Below are positions 1 to 8,138 of a DNA stretch of 64,000 nt, piece after piece (positions within the stretch are counted from its first letter, which is position 1; every line of letters begins with the position of its first letter). This DNA is from Ruegeria sp. R13_0 (GTDB lineage: Bacteria; Pseudomonadota; Alphaproteobacteria; Rhodobacterales; Rhodobacteraceae): assembly GCF_017743995.1 (NCBI RefSeq), contig NZ_JAGHRB010000001.1:248001-312000 (forward strand), given 5' to 3'. The notes under the pieces are model-generated. The model did no database searches and had not been told where the DNA came from. It saw only the letters and a list, made by a program, of their open reading frames with translations. A program made the translations under genes and the position numbers.

Positions 1-238
1 ATTCGACAAACACGTCCACGTCATCGCGTTTTGCCAGAGCGACGGGATCGGTTTCCCACGCATAGTCCGACAGGTTCACGCCCCGATCCTTGCTTGAATC
101 ACGGGCCGAGACGGCGACGATTTCAATCGGGCGTCCGGTGCGTGCCTGCAGCAGATCGGCATGACGCCGGACAATCCGGACAACACCCACGCCAACAGTT
201 CCCAAGCCCGCAATTCCAAGCCGCAGCGCCTGTGTCAT
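1..238 (-). CDS. hom: Homoserine dehydrogenase, N-terminal part (cut by window edge)
   Basis: Reading the minus strand from the ATG at 238 gives 79 residues that stay open to base 1, so this is the N-terminal part only. The protein opens MTQALRLGIAGLGTVGVG, a Rossmann NAD(P)-binding glycine loop at about residues 9-16, followed by a segment containing VAVSARDSSKDRG, both typical of homoserine dehydrogenase. That enzyme reduces aspartate semialdehyde to homoserine on the way to threonine and methionine. The catalytic and ACT regions lie outside the window, so the subfamily cannot be judged. The leader (239-364) holds no other gene. Assignment from the N-terminal motif is fairly secure. Confidence 0.85.
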   Translation of the reverse strand, partial: MTQALRLGIAGLGTVGVGVVRIVRRHADLLQARTGRPIEIVAVSARDSSKDRGVNLSDYAWETDPVALAKRDDVDVFVE

Positions 239-364
239 CCCGTGGGTTCCTTTCGCTCGTACCAGTCTGATTTCGGGCCTTTTGCCCGTTCAGCGCTGCC
301 TTAGCCGGTTCAGGGCACGGGTGCAATCCGTCACGCGTCAGCCGGGGCTGGGAAAAGCCGATCT

Positions 365-613
365 TTAGTTGACCTGCGCGTTTTGCAGCGCTTCGGCTTT
401 CTTTGCCAAAGCCTCGCTCCGGGCAGTCAGGTCCTGCTCAACGGCTGAGGCTTCGCTGACCGGATCGGCAGGCGCGCCCAGAACGTTCGGCAGGGGCAAA
501 AGCTTGGGGAAAGGTGCCGTCTTGACCGCGCGGGATTCGCTGCCCTCCAACTCGGGGAAGTTGGTACATCCGGCAAGGGTCAGGATCAGAACCAGAACGG
601 GCAGGCGCTTCAT
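365..613 (-). CDS. Small putative lipoprotein
   Basis: This 82-residue protein begins MKRLPVLVLILTLAGC, a lipoprotein signal peptide with an LAGC lipobox, so the mature chain should start at Cys16 and be lipid-anchored. The remainder is short, proline-rich and then helical (an Ala/Glu/Lys-rich C-terminus), with no catalytic motif. A GTG five codons upstream (628) is an alternative start, but the ATG at 613 puts the positive n-region directly before the hydrophobic core. It is divergent from the TetR gene at 713, and their promoters share about 100 bases. The family is not recognised; function unknown. Confidence 0.7.
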   Translation of the reverse strand: MKRLPVLVLILTLAGCTNFPELEGSESRAVKTAPFPKLLPLPNVLGAPADPVSEASAVEQDLTARSEALAKKAEALQNAQVN

Positions 614-679
614 AACGGGTACTTTCACAAAAGGCTGGTCTTGTGATGCCTCTTTTATCCGATCTGTTCAAGCGGGGTT

Positions 680-703
680 CTATCTGAACATGCGTTCAGA
701 TAG
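680..703. promoter_or_regulatory. Perfect palindromic operator ahead of the TetR gene
   Basis: Bases 680-689 (CTATCTGAAC) and 694-703 (GTTCAGATAG) are exact reverse complements separated by four bases. The 24-bp dyad ends nine bases before the TetR start codon and lies between divergent genes. TetR-family proteins typically bind such palindromes and repress their own promoter. Binding by this TetR protein is inferred. Confidence 0.75.
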
Positions 704-712
704 TGTCGGTCC

Positions 713-1300
713 ATGGCTCGTACACAGGGATCACATTCGGACATAACCGGCCCGCGCATCCGCAAGGCAGCGTTGGGTCTTTTTGCCCGCCATGGCTATG
801 CCGCCGTTTCGATGCGACAGATCGCCAAAGAGGTCGGCGTTCAGGCCGGGGCGCTGTATAACTACACGCCTGACAAGCAAAGCCTGTTGTTTCGCCTGAT
901 GCGCGACCACATGCAGGAGCTCCAGCAAGCCTATGATGCGCTTGGTGAAACCGGCGACGCGCAAGAGGCTCTGCGCCGCTTTGTCGGGTTCCACATTCGG
1001 TTTCATCTGGAACGCCCCGACGAGGTTTTTATCGCCTATATGGAGTTGCGCAACCTGACGCCGGACAACTTCGCAGAGATCGAGGATCTGCGCCGCGCAT
1101 ACGAGGACTCTCTGGAGCGGATTTTGAGTGAGGGCCAAAAAGCCGGTCACTTCGCGATCTCGGACACCAAGATCGCTACGCTGGCGGTGATTGCGATGCT
1201 GAATGGTGTGATGACCTGGTATCGCTCGGGTGGGCGACTATCGCTGGACGAAGTCGAGCAGATCTATTGGGACATGGTTCGCCGCGCAGTGATCGCCTGA
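713..1300 (+). CDS. TetR/AcrR family transcriptional regulator
   Basis: The 195-residue protein has an N-terminal TetR helix-turn-helix at about residues 15-60 (TGPRIRKAALGLFARHGYA, then MRQIAKEVGVQAGALYNY). A helical ligand and dimerisation domain follows, of normal length for the family. It should be a one-component repressor that responds to a small molecule. The 24-bp palindrome just upstream suggests autoregulation. There is no good Shine-Dalgarno before the ATG and the 5' leader must be short, so the transcript may be nearly leaderless. The regulated pathway cannot be told from the protein; the divergent lipoprotein gene (365-613) shares the intergenic region and is a possible target. 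Confidence 0.9.
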   Translation: MARTQGSHSDITGPRIRKAALGLFARHGYAAVSMRQIAKEVGVQAGALYNYTPDKQSLLFRLMRDHMQELQQAYDALGETGDAQEALRRFVGFHIRFHLERPDEVFIAYMELRNLTPDNFAEIEDLRRAYEDSLERILSEGQKAGHFAISDTKIATLAVIAMLNGVMTWYRSGGRLSLDEVEQIYWDMVRRAVIA

Positions 1301-1324
1301 CCCATAATCGGGTCAGGCTTGGCC

Positions 1325-2236
1325 TTAGTGGGCAGGGCGAATGAAGGTTCCATTGCGCAGCTCACGAAAGGCCTGTTCCAGTTCGGCACGCGTGTTCATA
1401 ACGATGGGTCCGTGCCACGCCACAGGCTCATCAATCGGAGCACCCGAGATCAGCAGAAAGCGAACACCTTCGGGCCCGGCCTGAACCGTGATCTCATCAC
1501 CGGTGCCGAACCGCACCAGAGTGCGATCTCCGGACATGTCGCGGATATTTACCTCTTGCCCGGCGACTTCTTTTTCCAGCAAAACTCCGGTCGGCTGGGA
1601 CGCATCGGCAAAGGCCGCCTGGCCCTGGAACACATATGCAAAGGCGCGGCGGTAGGTATCAATCTTGAAGGTCTTTTTGACACCGGCCGGAATTTGCACG
1701 TCCAGATATTGGGGATCTGCAGCAATGCCGTCCACCGGGCCGGTTTTGCCCCAGAACTCACCCACGATAACGCGCACTGTGGTGCCGTCATCGTCGATGA
1801 CTTCGGGGATCTCTTTCGCCTGAACGTCCTGATAGCGCGGAGCGGTCATTTTCTGATCCGAGGGCAGGTTGCCCCAGAGCTGAAACCCGTGCATCTGGCC
1901 CGAGGTATTCCCGTGCGGCATTTCCTGATGCAATATGCCCGACCCCGCCGTCATCCATTGCACATCACCCGCGCCGAGCGTGCCGCTGTTGCCTAGCGAG
2001 TCCGAATGCTCGACCGTACCGGACAGCACATAGGTGATCGTCTCGATCCCGCGATGAGGATGCCAGGGAAAGCCGGCCTGATAATCTTGCGGGCGCTCAT
2101 TGCGGAAGTCGTCGAACAACAGAAACGGGTCCAATTCGGACGGGTCCTGAAACCCAAACGCGCGATGCAGCTTGACGCCCGCACCCTCCATCGTCGGTAC
2201 GGCCTTGCGTGTTTCCAATGTGGGTCTGAGGGACAT
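1325..2236 (-). CDS. Pirin family protein
   Basis: The 303-residue protein starts MSLRPTLETRK at the ATG at 2236, preceded by AAGGAT. An upstream in-frame extension to 2356 has no pirin character and was left out. The N-terminal cupin holds the pirin signature HPHRGIETITY with its metal-binding histidines, near residues 66-76, then a glycine-rich strand set (GAGDVQWMTAGSGILHQE). The second cupin domain follows. Bacterial pirins bind a metal ion, and some (E. coli YhhW) act as quercetinases; in other bacteria they interact with metabolic enzymes. The substrate here is unknown. It lies convergent with the TetR gene. Confidence 0.93.
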   Translation of the reverse strand: MSLRPTLETRKAVPTMEGAGVKLHRAFGFQDPSELDPFLLFDDFRNERPQDYQAGFPWHPHRGIETITYVLSGTVEHSDSLGNSGTLGAGDVQWMTAGSGILHQEMPHGNTSGQMHGFQLWGNLPSDQKMTAPRYQDVQAKEIPEVIDDDGTTVRVIVGEFWGKTGPVDGIAADPQYLDVQIPAGVKKTFKIDTYRRAFAYVFQGQAAFADASQPTGVLLEKEVAGQEVNIRDMSGDRTLVRFGTGDEITVQAGPEGVRFLLISGAPIDEPVAWHGPIVMNTRAELEQAFRELRNGTFIRPAH

Positions 2237-2394
2237 GGCAACATCCTTGATCTGCGTGCAGGATGTATGCCCCGCCGGGGAGTGGTCAATTTGCGCAGAG
2301 GCACCATGAATGTGCGCAAATGTAGGGCAGGGGAGGGCCTGTTTATTTCTACGCAAAGCGGATACACGAGACAGCAGACAGACAGGAGGCAGTC

Positions 2395-2862
2395 ATGCAG
2401 GACGAAGTGCTGGCAACGATCGAGGCATCATCCCCAAGACGGGTGGCCGGTGTTGCTATGCTGGGCAGCGTAGGTGTTTTGGTGATTTACGTGGCGCTGG
2501 CTTCTCCGCCTGAACTCGTCTGGCAGGTGTTTTTGTTGGCGGTTGGCGCAGCGTCCCTTTGGCTGGCCTATCGCGTTTGGATGGCCACTCAGGACAGGAT
2601 CGAACTGACAGCATCGGAACTGCGCACCGGATCGGGGCAGGTGATTGCGCGGGTCGAAGAGATTGAAGCTGTGGATCGAGGTGTTTTCGCGTTCAAACCA
2701 TCCAATGGCTTTCTGGTGCGAACGCGCGAAAAGGCCAGCAATGTCTGGGCCCCCGGCCTGTGGTGGCGGCTGGGCCGCCGGGTTGGCGTCGGCGGCATGA
2801 CAGCGTCCGCCGAGGCCAAGTTCATGTCAGAAATACTGTCGGCTATGGTGTTACAGCGGTGA
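2395..2862 (+). CDS. Small conserved membrane protein of unknown function
   Basis: This 155-residue protein has two adjacent hydrophobic helices at about residues 18-37 and 42-60, followed by a soluble C-terminal domain of short strands (DRIELTASELRTGSGQVIARVEEIEAVDRG) that reads like a PH-like fold. A strong ribosome site (AGGAGG-type) sits before the ATG. The family is not recognised. The gene converges on the TadE-like cluster, and its last 20 bases (2843-2862) overlap the end of the opposite gene, so the two transcripts are antisense at their 3' ends. Confidence 0.7.
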   Translation: MQDEVLATIEASSPRRVAGVAMLGSVGVLVIYVALASPPELVWQVFLLAVGAASLWLAYRVWMATQDRIELTASELRTGSGQVIARVEEIEAVDRGVFAFKPSNGFLVRTREKASNVWAPGLWWRLGRRVGVGGMTASAEAKFMSEILSAMVLQR

Positions 2863-3544
2863 CTGGATCCACCGTTGCAGTGTCTTCCGGCGTGCTGTCG
2901 TCATGTTCGGTACTCCCCCCGCCATCATCCACGTTGTTGGCGTCCTTGCACGAGTCCGGACCTTCGATGAAGGTGTAACCGCGGGGTTGCGTGAAGATGA
3001 ACTTGTCGATGAAGAAGTTGTTGCTGCCGAACCCGAGCTTGAACGGACGCACGTAGTGATGCCTTGTCTCGACCAAAATCATGGTGGCATTGTCTGCCAT
3101 AATCGGAATGCGATCCGAAACCTGTTCAACTGTTGCGTTGGACCAACGCTTTAGCCCTTCGCCGCGTGTGCAGGACCATTCCACAAAGTGACGATCATCA
3201 GTGTCCGTGCTTTCGTCGCCAGTGTCCCAGCGCACGAAAGAGATCCGCAACGACAATCCGTTGCCTTCCTCGATCATGTAATTCTGCAGGTCGTACATTG
3301 ATGTGATGTACTGATCCGTTACCGTGTCTTTCTCTCGGGACAGGATATCGGCAACGGCGTAGGCTGCTTTCAGGTTGCTGGCGCCCTGACGATATCCGTC
3401 GAAATAGGAATAGGCCGTGAAGACTGACCAGAAGAGTAGGGGAAACACCATAATTGCTTCGATGCTGACGACGCCATCTTCTTTCTGAAGAAAACGCGCG
3501 GCAGTATCGCCAAAGCGCTTTTTGAAGAGTGATTTAAGGTTCAT
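2843..3544 (-). CDS. TadE/TadG-like pilus-assembly family protein
   Basis: The 233-residue protein begins MNLKSLFKKRFGD, then the TadE-like signature EDGVVSIEAIMVFPLLFWSVF at about residues 22-42: a Glu within a single N-terminal membrane helix, as in pseudopilin-like proteins processed by TadV-type peptidases. The rest is periplasmic, with three or four cysteines and a disordered Asp/Thr/Ser tail. The start at 3544 overlaps the upstream gene by 11 bases; the longer reading from 3574 lies inside that gene and was rejected. It is the last of three co-directional genes. Role inferred: minor pilin or adhesion-associated protein. Confidence 0.8.
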   Translation of the reverse strand: MNLKSLFKKRFGDTAARFLQKEDGVVSIEAIMVFPLLFWSVFTAYSYFDGYRQGASNLKAAYAVADILSREKDTVTDQYITSMYDLQNYMIEEGNGLSLRISFVRWDTGDESTDTDDRHFVEWSCTRGEGLKRWSNATVEQVSDRIPIMADNATMILVETRHHYVRPFKLGFGSNNFFIDKFIFTQPRGYTFIEGPDSCKDANNVDDGGGSTEHDDSTPEDTATVDPVTAVTP

Positions 3545-4103
3545 GGACAAACACCGTCGTTGCATGCAGTTCATATTGGCCGTCGGGATCTTGACGAACT
3601 AAGTAGCCAAACGTTGTGCCAATGAACAAAGGCGATACCTCCACACAAGCACGTATGATCATCAACTCATTTGCTGTTCCGGGTGAAAAGATCTGGTCGT
3701 CTTTACCGCGAATTTCTTCAGGGGTATCGACGCAAAAGGGTTTGTCAAAATCGCCAGAAAGGACTGCGCTACTGTCGAATTGATTGACCCTCGTCATCTC
3801 AACGGCAAGGTTTTCCTCGCATTTTGGAATGGCACCGGCCTCTTCGCAGATGATCCGCTTTATCAGATCGTGCGTCCAGCCAGTTTCGCCTTCGTAAAGA
3901 TCAATCCGATTCATGCGCACATCCTGGATTGTGGAATCCAGGGCGCGCTCCAGGTTGGCATGGTTCCACGCCAAAATCCCGTATTCGACGCCGGTATAGG
4001 TGGTCATGATGAAGATGGGAAACCACATCACAAATTCGATTGTGGCCATCCCCTTTTCTTCGCGGCGAAACCGTCGCAGTACTTTGTTCAAATGTCGGAT
4101 CAT
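3534..4103 (-). CDS. TadE family minor pseudopilin-like protein
   Basis: The 189-residue protein has a basic N-terminus (MIRHLNKVLRRFRREEKG), then ATIEFVMWFPIFIMTTYTGV, the conserved TadE membrane helix with the Glu at +5 (about residues 19-38). Its periplasmic portion carries three cysteines. TadE/F proteins are minor pseudopilins of the Flp/Tad pilus. The start codon overlaps the stop of the TadG-like gene (ATGA at 4100-4103), so the two should be translationally coupled. No tad ATPase, secretin or flp pilin gene is seen nearby, so this cluster stands apart from any tad core. Confidence 0.85.
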   Translation of the reverse strand: MIRHLNKVLRRFRREEKGMATIEFVMWFPIFIMTTYTGVEYGILAWNHANLERALDSTIQDVRMNRIDLYEGETGWTHDLIKRIICEEAGAIPKCEENLAVEMTRVNQFDSSAVLSGDFDKPFCVDTPEEIRGKDDQIFSPGTANELMIIRACVEVSPLFIGTTFGYLVRQDPDGQYELHATTVFVHEP

Positions 4104-5887
4104 TGGGTCAGCCTCAGATTCTGGATGCTGGCAGCGATATCGTCGAAGACTTCGCCAATCTCGGACCCTTTAGGTGCAAAATATGCGTTTTCGTCCGATT
4201 TGCAGTACCATAGGAGGTTTCTACCGTTGGTGGTGGCTTCGTAAGCGACCGAGAAGATCAGGATGTTTCTTGCACCCGATTTCGCGTAGTCGCACATCGC
4301 TTCGACCTGATCGTCTTTTGCAGAACGGTTTTCGGTCTCAGTCGCCGCGTAGTACCAATTGTATGCGTCGCTCGAGCCGACGGAATCATACAGCAACTGA
4401 TAGATTTCGTAACGCGATGTACGCTCCCACAAGGCGGGCCATGTCAGAGATAGGGCACTTCCATCTTCATCGAGCTGGCGAACCTCGCTCCTGTCGAGGT
4501 TGTCGCAATAGCCGCTGCTGTAGTAATTCCCTCTGCAAAGGTAGACATTGAAGTCGCCGTTGCCAAAAGCGTGATCCTGAAACTCGTCGCGCACCCAGTA
4601 TCTGCCCCGGCTACTGTCCCAGTATGCTCTGTCTACACCCAGCCATGCATATTTGAAGCTGTCCTCGTCTTCGTCATAGTGGTTCACGTTGACGGAATAG
4701 ACGTCTTCGTCTCCGTTCCACCAGATACCCGATTGTCCATTGTTGTAAGGTGGCTCGACCCATGTGCGAGAGGTATTCTCGCCATCGGTCATCAAAACGA
4801 TGACTTTCATCGTATCACTGCCAACACTATCGGCCGGGCGCCCCGCAAAATCAGCCGGCACCTGACCAGCCGTGATCATATTGCTAACGACGGGACGGAA
4901 GTTTTCATCCAGCAAGGTCAGGGCCCATTTCATGCCGACATTGATCGACGTGTTATCGCGCGCATAAAACGAGTCGATATAAGTGTGGAGGTTGGTCTCG
5001 TTGTTCTGGTGAACAACAAGTTGACGGCTGGCTTCAGAGCGACACCGTTCGTCAATGCGCGGTGAGCTGAACCCACCGGAGGGCCGCTGATCTCCGCCGT
5101 AGCGAGAATAATAAAGCGACTGATAGTAAGTCTTTGAAAGATCGAACGACCCGGCTGCCAGATCTTCGGCTTCAAAGTCGATACAATTGGCAAATCTGTT
5201 GGAGCCGGCCGTCGTGAGCTGGTTCATGACAGCAGAAGGGACACCCACCTGCGTTGCGTAGGGAATGATCGATATCGAGAGTTTGTCGGAACTCGTGTTC
5301 TCATACATTTTGGTGACAAAGCTCTTGGCCGCTCCTTTCAGATTGGTCAGGCGCGACCCTCTCATTGAGCCTGAAACATCCAGAACCATGGCGATTTCGA
5401 CGTTGCCGATGGATTCTTCCGCGACGCTGACGACGTTGACGTCAATTGAATCGACGTCCCACCACTGCATAAAGTGCATACCTACGGGCATCGTTGCACT
5501 TGCCTCAACACGGCGTTTGCCGACGATCAGCTTGTTACCATCATCATCGCAGGATTTTGGGGTGACCTTGACCTCGCCGTCCAGAAACTCATCGAGATTT
5601 TCTTTGACCAAGTAGTCCTGAACAACGTCTTTGGGGCAAAGATCCTGCTGCAGGTCCGCGGCGGCCAGAACGGCGCGGTCCAGCGAATACTGAAGGCGCG
5701 CTCTTTCATGGTCATAGCGCATCATGTCGACGGCAAAACCACTCACCGTGAAGATGATTAGGATCAAACTCAGCGTTAAGATGGTCATCGTCCCGCGCTC
5801 CGAGCGCAGGAACGACGCAGCACCTTTGTTGGAACGGCTGGATTGCTCGAGTCGTCTGGATTCAGAATTCCTAAACAGTTTTCTCAT
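4100..5887 (-). CDS. TadG-like pilus assembly protein with von Willebrand factor A domain
   Basis: The 595-residue protein has a TadG/TadE-like membrane helix at about residues 34-54 (MTILTLSLILIIFTVSGFAV), then a large extracytoplasmic vWA domain with an intact MIDAS motif DVSGSM at residues 170-175 and VLMTDGENTS further on. A tyrosine/tryptophan/aspartate-rich insert follows. vWA proteins of this type bind a divalent cation and usually mediate adhesion or protein contacts beside Tad pili. The ATG at 5887 was chosen because AGGGA lies seven bases upstream; a start five codons earlier is also open. It is the first gene of the cluster that runs to 2843. Confidence 0.88.
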   Translation of the reverse strand: MRKLFRNSESRRLEQSSRSNKGAASFLRSERGTMTILTLSLILIIFTVSGFAVDMMRYDHERARLQYSLDRAVLAAADLQQDLCPKDVVQDYLVKENLDEFLDGEVKVTPKSCDDDGNKLIVGKRRVEASATMPVGMHFMQWWDVDSIDVNVVSVAEESIGNVEIAMVLDVSGSMRGSRLTNLKGAAKSFVTKMYENTSSDKLSISIIPYATQVGVPSAVMNQLTTAGSNRFANCIDFEAEDLAAGSFDLSKTYYQSLYYSRYGGDQRPSGGFSSPRIDERCRSEASRQLVVHQNNETNLHTYIDSFYARDNTSINVGMKWALTLLDENFRPVVSNMITAGQVPADFAGRPADSVGSDTMKVIVLMTDGENTSRTWVEPPYNNGQSGIWWNGDEDVYSVNVNHYDEDEDSFKYAWLGVDRAYWDSSRGRYWVRDEFQDHAFGNGDFNVYLCRGNYYSSGYCDNLDRSEVRQLDEDGSALSLTWPALWERTSRYEIYQLLYDSVGSSDAYNWYYAATETENRSAKDDQVEAMCDYAKSGARNILIFSVAYEATTNGRNLLWYCKSDENAYFAPKGSEIGEVFDDIAASIQNLRLTQ

Positions 5888-6213
5888 ATCTAATCCCTGC
5901 ATGTGATCCGGCGCACGGAAGGCGGGTCATATCAGCTTTAAGAATTTAGTCGGCGAACGTGGCGAGATTTGGGCGACTTTGCCACTATGCTGCTGGGATT
6001 GAACGGCAAACTGCCGCATTTGACGGGGTGGCAAGGGTTTTGTTTCTACTGCGTCGACAATTGGCGCCGCGAAAATTTCCGAGGCGACTCAGCAAGGGGT
6101 TTTTGTCGCCCGTTCATAAAGTGATGAAATTTTCATCATAAAAGATTGCAGCTTCGCGCCAGTGGTGCGACAAAAAGTCATAACGTTCGTCATTTACCGG
6201 TACGGAGGAATTA
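5888..6213. other. Intergenic region between TadG-like gene and gdh
   Basis: These 326 bases separate divergent genes. No protein-coding pattern is convincing on either strand. The half nearer gdh contains the nested inverted repeats described separately (6100-6176) and a good ribosome site (GGAGG at about 6202). Sigma-70-like boxes could not be assigned with confidence. Confidence 0.6.
6100..6176 (+). promoter_or_regulatory. Nested inverted repeats in the gdh leader
   Basis: Outer arms TTTTTGTCGC (6100-6109) and GCGACAAAAA (6167-6176) are exact 10-base reverse complements. Between them lies a second dyad, TGATGAAA (6122-6129) and TTTCATCA (6131-6138), exact over 8 bases around one central base. 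The block ends 37 bases before the gdh start codon. It could be a regulator-binding region or a folded mRNA leader; which of these is not decided by the sequence. Confidence 0.55.
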
Positions 6214-7644
6214 ATGACCAGCACCAAAGAACCGAGCTTTCGTGAAAGTGTGGATCTGATGTTCAACAGGGCGGCGTCCCTGATGGATCTGCCGCCCGGT
6301 CTGGAGCAGAAAATCCGGGTCTGCAATGCCACCTACACGGTTCGTTTCGGGGTGCGTCTGCGCGGTGAGATTCACACTTTCACCGGCTACCGGTCCGTGC
6401 ATTCCGAGCATATGGAGCCGGTCAAAGGCGGTATCCGTTATGCCTTGGCGGTGAACCAGGACGAGGTTGAGGCGCTTGCTGCGCTGATGACCTACAAATG
6501 CGCCCTGGTTGAGACGCCGTTTGGCGGCTCGAAAGGGGGGCTGTGCATTGATCCGCGCAAATACGAAGAACACGAGATGGAGCAGATCACCCGGCGCTTC
6601 GCCTATGAGCTGGCCAAACGCGATCTGATCAACCCCTCGCAAAACGTTCCGGCCCCTGACATGGGCACGGGTGAGCGCGAGATGGCCTGGATGGCCGACC
6701 AATACGCGCGGATGAACACCACCGACATCAACGCGCGCGCTTGTGTGACGGGCAAACCGTTGAACGCAGGCGGCATCGCCGGGCGGGTCGAGGCGACGGG
6801 TAGGGGCATCCAATATGCGCTACGCGAGTTCTTCCGTCACCCTGAAGACATTGCCAAAGCCGGTATGTCCGGAACGCTGGATGGCAAACGCGTTGTCGTT
6901 CAGGGGCTGGGCAATGTGGGCTATCATGCGGCCAAGTTCCTTGCTCAGGAAGATGGATCACGCATTGTCGGTATCATCGAGTGGGACGGTGCGCTGTACA
7001 ACCCGGACGGTATCGACGTTGAGGCTGTGCGCAGCTGGATCGTCAAACATGGCGGCGTAAAGGACTACCCGGACGCGACCCATTCAGCCAATGGTTCCTC
7101 GGTGCTTGAGGCAGATTGCGATATCCTCATCCCGGCCGCTCTGGAAGGTGTCATAAATCTGGACAATGCCGACAGGATCAAGGCTCCGCTGATCATCGAG
7201 GCCGCGAATGGTCCGGTGACGGCGGGCGCAGATGAAGTCCTGCGCAAGAAGGGCACCGTCATCATTCCTGACATGTATGCCAACGCGGGCGGTGTGACGG
7301 TCTCGTATTTCGAATGGGTGAAGAACCTCAGCCACATTCGATTTGGTCGCATGCAGCGCCGTCAGGAAGAGGCGCGGCATGAGCTGATCGTCAGCGAGCT
7401 TGAACGGTTGGATCGCTATCTGGGCGATGCCTGGTCAATGTCGCCGGACTTCAAGGCCAAGTACCTCAAAGGCGCGGATGAGCTGGAGCTGGTGCGCTCT
7501 GGCCTCGATGACACGATGCGGATTGCTTACCAGTCCATGCGCGAGGTCTGGCACAGTCGCGACGATGTCGAGGATCTGCGCACCGCGGCCTATATCGTTG
7601 CAATTGATCGCGTGGCCAAAAGCTACAGGGCCAAAGGCCTTTGA
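6214..7644 (+). CDS. gdhA: Glu/Leu/Phe/Val dehydrogenase, probably glutamate dehydrogenase
   Basis: The 476-residue enzyme should interconvert glutamate with 2-oxoglutarate and ammonia. The N-terminal catalytic domain holds VKGGIRY (about 70-76), MTYKCALVETPFGGSKGG (about 91-108) with the two expected lysines, and NVPAPDMGTGEREMAWM, the dehydrogenase dimer-domain signature. The C-terminal Rossmann domain has VVQGLGNVGYHAAKF near residue 230, and AANGPVT for the active-site side. It is longer than classical 420-450 residue forms because of an extra helical C-terminus. GGAGG precedes the ATG at good spacing. NAD versus NADP preference cannot be read safely. The leader carries nested dyads. Confidence 0.93.
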   Translation: MTSTKEPSFRESVDLMFNRAASLMDLPPGLEQKIRVCNATYTVRFGVRLRGEIHTFTGYRSVHSEHMEPVKGGIRYALAVNQDEVEALAALMTYKCALVETPFGGSKGGLCIDPRKYEEHEMEQITRRFAYELAKRDLINPSQNVPAPDMGTGEREMAWMADQYARMNTTDINARACVTGKPLNAGGIAGRVEATGRGIQYALREFFRHPEDIAKAGMSGTLDGKRVVVQGLGNVGYHAAKFLAQEDGSRIVGIIEWDGALYNPDGIDVEAVRSWIVKHGGVKDYPDATHSANGSSVLEADCDILIPAALEGVINLDNADRIKAPLIIEAANGPVTAGADEVLRKKGTVIIPDMYANAGGVTVSYFEWVKNLSHIRFGRMQRRQEEARHELIVSELERLDRYLGDAWSMSPDFKAKYLKGADELELVRSGLDDTMRIAYQSMREVWHSRDDVEDLRTAAYIVAIDRVAKSYRAKGL

Positions 7645-7761
7645 CACTTGGCGCACGGGGTGGCTTTTCTGCCCCGTGCGCAAACTGAATGCAGCGCGTC
7701 GATTGCGAAAACGGTGCTGGTGGGTAAGCTGCGCGCAGACAAACGAATCCGGGAGACCTCA

Positions 7762-8058
7762 ATGTTGCGTATCGCCATCGCTGCAGCCTTGCTTGCAACG
7801 CCTCTGGCCGCCGCCGAAACCAAGGAACAAAGCTGCCAGTATCAGGCCGATGTGGTGGCCGCGATCCAGAAAGCGCGTCTGGACAAGGTGAAAGAACGCG
7901 ATGTTGTGAAGGCCGTGGCTGAAACCAGCCCCACTTGGCCCGAGAACTATAACGCGGCGATTCCGTTGATCACACCCTGGGTCTACGAACAAAAGATGCG
8001 TGATGTACGCAAAAAGGACCTTGGTGCGGCGTGGCTTGAGCTGTGTTTGCAGCAATAA
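7762..8058 (+). CDS. Small exported protein of unknown function
   Basis: This 98-residue protein starts MLRIAIAAALLATPLAAAE, a clear Sec signal peptide with cleavage expected after Ala17 or 18. The 80-residue mature chain is helical and polar, with one cysteine early (SCQYQ) and one near the end (LELCLQQ), which could form a disulfide in the periplasm. GGGAGA precedes the ATG; the in-frame extension back to 7648 lacks a ribosome site and would bury the signal peptide. It sits between gdh and dnaG on the same strand. The family is not recognised. Confidence 0.75.
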   Translation: MLRIAIAAALLATPLAAAETKEQSCQYQADVVAAIQKARLDKVKERDVVKAVAETSPTWPENYNAAIPLITPWVYEQKMRDVRKKDLGAAWLELCLQQ

Positions 8059-8117
8059 TCCACAGCTCCGCAAATTCCCTGTGGACAACCGCGCGTCATC
8101 CCCTTGGCGCGCGTTTT
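8059..8117 (+). terminator. Two hairpins between the small exported protein and dnaG
   Basis: TCCACAG (8059-8065) pairs exactly with CTGTGGA (8079-8085), and CGCGCG (8090-8095) with CGCGCG (8108-8113), the latter followed by TTTTC. The second could act as a weak intrinsic terminator just before dnaG. The first contains sequences one base off the DnaA box, which may be coincidence. Confidence 0.4.
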
Positions 8118-8138
8118 CATTTCTGGCAGGTTTGAACC

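Noticed and set aside
8059..8085. Pair of DnaA boxes ahead of dnaG
   Set aside because: Both differ from the nine-base consensus by one base and coincide with a hairpin; likely chance.
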